In this document: piece after piece, positions 63,395 through 64,000 of the stretch
Position numbering within the stretch: position 1 is the first letter of the stretch
Layout: every line of letters begins with the position of its first letter
From: Akkermansia massiliensis
GTDB lineage: Bacteria; Verrucomicrobiota; Verrucomicrobiia; Verrucomicrobiales; Akkermansiaceae
Assembly: GCF_023516715.1 (NCBI RefSeq)
Contig: NZ_JAMGSI010000001.1
Coordinates: forward strand, 558,001-622,000
DNA length: 64,000 nucleotides
Direction of reading: 5' to 3'
Program-made: the position numbers and the translations under genes
Notes under the pieces: generated by a model
What the model was told of the DNA's origin: nothing
The model's database searches: none
What the model saw: the letters and a program-made list of their open reading frames with translations, nothing else

Positions 63395-64000
63395 ATGAAA
63401 ATATCACTTTTTTCCGCCCTGTTTCTGGCAGGCCACCTTTGCATGGCCGCTCCCATGCCCCTGCCGGAATCCAATGACGGCGCCAAGCATGTCTTCGCCA
63501 CCAACCAGGAAAACTTCCTGATGGACGGAAAGCCCGTCAAAATCATCTCCGGGGAAATGCACTACCCGCGCGTGCCGCGTGAGCACTGGCAGGACAGGTT
63601 CCAGCGCATGAAGGCCATGGGCATGAACACCGTCTGCACCTATCTGTTCTGGAACGTGCATGAACCGGAACCCGGCAAGTGGGACTTCTCCGGCAACCTG
63701 GACTTTGTGGAATTCGTCAAGGAAGCGCAGAAGGCCGGCCTGTGGGTCATCGTGCGTCCGGGCCCTTACGTTTGCGCGGAATGGGAATTCGGCGGGTTCC
63801 CCGGCTGGCTGCTGAAGGATGCGGACCTGAAGGTCCGCTCCCAGGACCCCCGTTTCCTGGAACCGGCCATGGCTTATCTCAAGAAAGTCTGCTCCATGCT
63901 GGAACCGCTGCAGATCACCAAGGGCGGCCCCATCATCATGGCCCAGGTGGAAAATGAATACGGCTCCTACGGCTCCGACAAGGACTACGTGAAAAAACAC
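63395..64000 (+). CDS. GH35 beta-galactosidase, N-terminal part (truncated by window edge)
   Basis: The first 202 codons of a secreted GH35 enzyme. A signal peptide (about 1-18) is followed by GEMHYPRVPREHWQDRFQRM, MGMNTVCTYLFWNVHEPEPG, RPGPYVCAEWEFGGFPGWLL and, near the edge, the acid/base glutamate in QVENEYGS. The nucleophile lies beyond the window. GH35 enzymes release terminal beta-linked galactose, fitting the glycan-degrading profile of the region. Confidence 0.95.
   Translation, partial: MKISLFSALFLAGHLCMAAPMPLPESNDGAKHVFATNQENFLMDGKPVKIISGEMHYPRVPREHWQDRFQRMKAMGMNTVCTYLFWNVHEPEPGKWDFSGNLDFVEFVKEAQKAGLWVIVRPGPYVCAEWEFGGFPGWLLKDADLKVRSQDPRFLEPAMAYLKKVCSMLEPLQITKGGPIIMAQVENEYGSYGSDKDYVKKH

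Overview
The window looks like a chromosomal segment of a mucin-degrading Verrucomicrobiota, most likely Akkermansia (A. muciniphila or a close relative). This is inferred from gene content, with no database search: three secreted GH2 enzymes, a GH20 hexosaminidase, a GH35 beta-galactosidase, a sulfatase, a PEP-CTERM protein, and a late-step cobamide locus that carries the remodelling enzyme CbiR first described in Akkermansia. Most of the DNA is GC-rich housekeeping sequence. Lower-GC, irregular stretches mark accessory regions (about 5.6-6 kb, 20.1-20.4 kb, 37.5-38.7 kb, 43.4-46.2 kb).

Layout. 1-4 kb holds the 3' end of ispH, a zinc-ribbon gene, rpsT, a HAD phosphatase and ilvB. 4.5-5.64 kb is an 18-repeat CRISPR array of type I-C-like repeats with no cas gene in the window. 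5.7-9.6 kb has a Sel1-repeat membrane protein behind a small coupled ORF, psd, a diverged direct repeat, a PEP-CTERM protein and rpe. 9.6-19 kb has leuS, a sulfatase, a lipoprotein and a polyamine pair (nspC-speA). A solitary tyrosine recombinase at 19-20 kb precedes the glycan block at 20.4-32.3 kb (three GH2 enzymes, rarA on the opposite strand, GH20). 32.7-36.4 kb is an isochorismatase-type hydrolase, a membrane-anchored ABM protein, an amidohydrolase with a His/Cys-rich tail, and a small monooxygenase. After a 1.3-kb gene-poor stretch come a PPi-type phosphofructokinase and a GntR/LacI-type hybrid regulator. 41.9-46 kb is an accessory island: two phage-like genes, a truncated glycan gene coupled to a pyruvyltransferase-like gene, and an orphan Rhs tip with downstream small genes, ending at tRNA-Leu(CAA).

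The cobamide region runs from 46.4 to 61 kb. A six-gene minus-strand operon (cobD-cobQ fusion, cbiB, cobT, cobS, cbiR, cobU) can remodel and reassemble cobamides. Divergent from it, a cobalamin riboswitch precedes a TonB-dependent receptor (btuB-like). A second, nearly identical cobalamin riboswitch, with a good sigma70-type promoter, lies directly upstream of a 1319-aa autotransporter, which suggests that this surface protein belongs to the cobamide regulon. The window ends with a membrane-anchored solute-binding protein and the start of a GH35 beta-galactosidase.

All calls come from reading the sequence and from remembered family motifs. Start sites, repeats and hairpins were located by eye.
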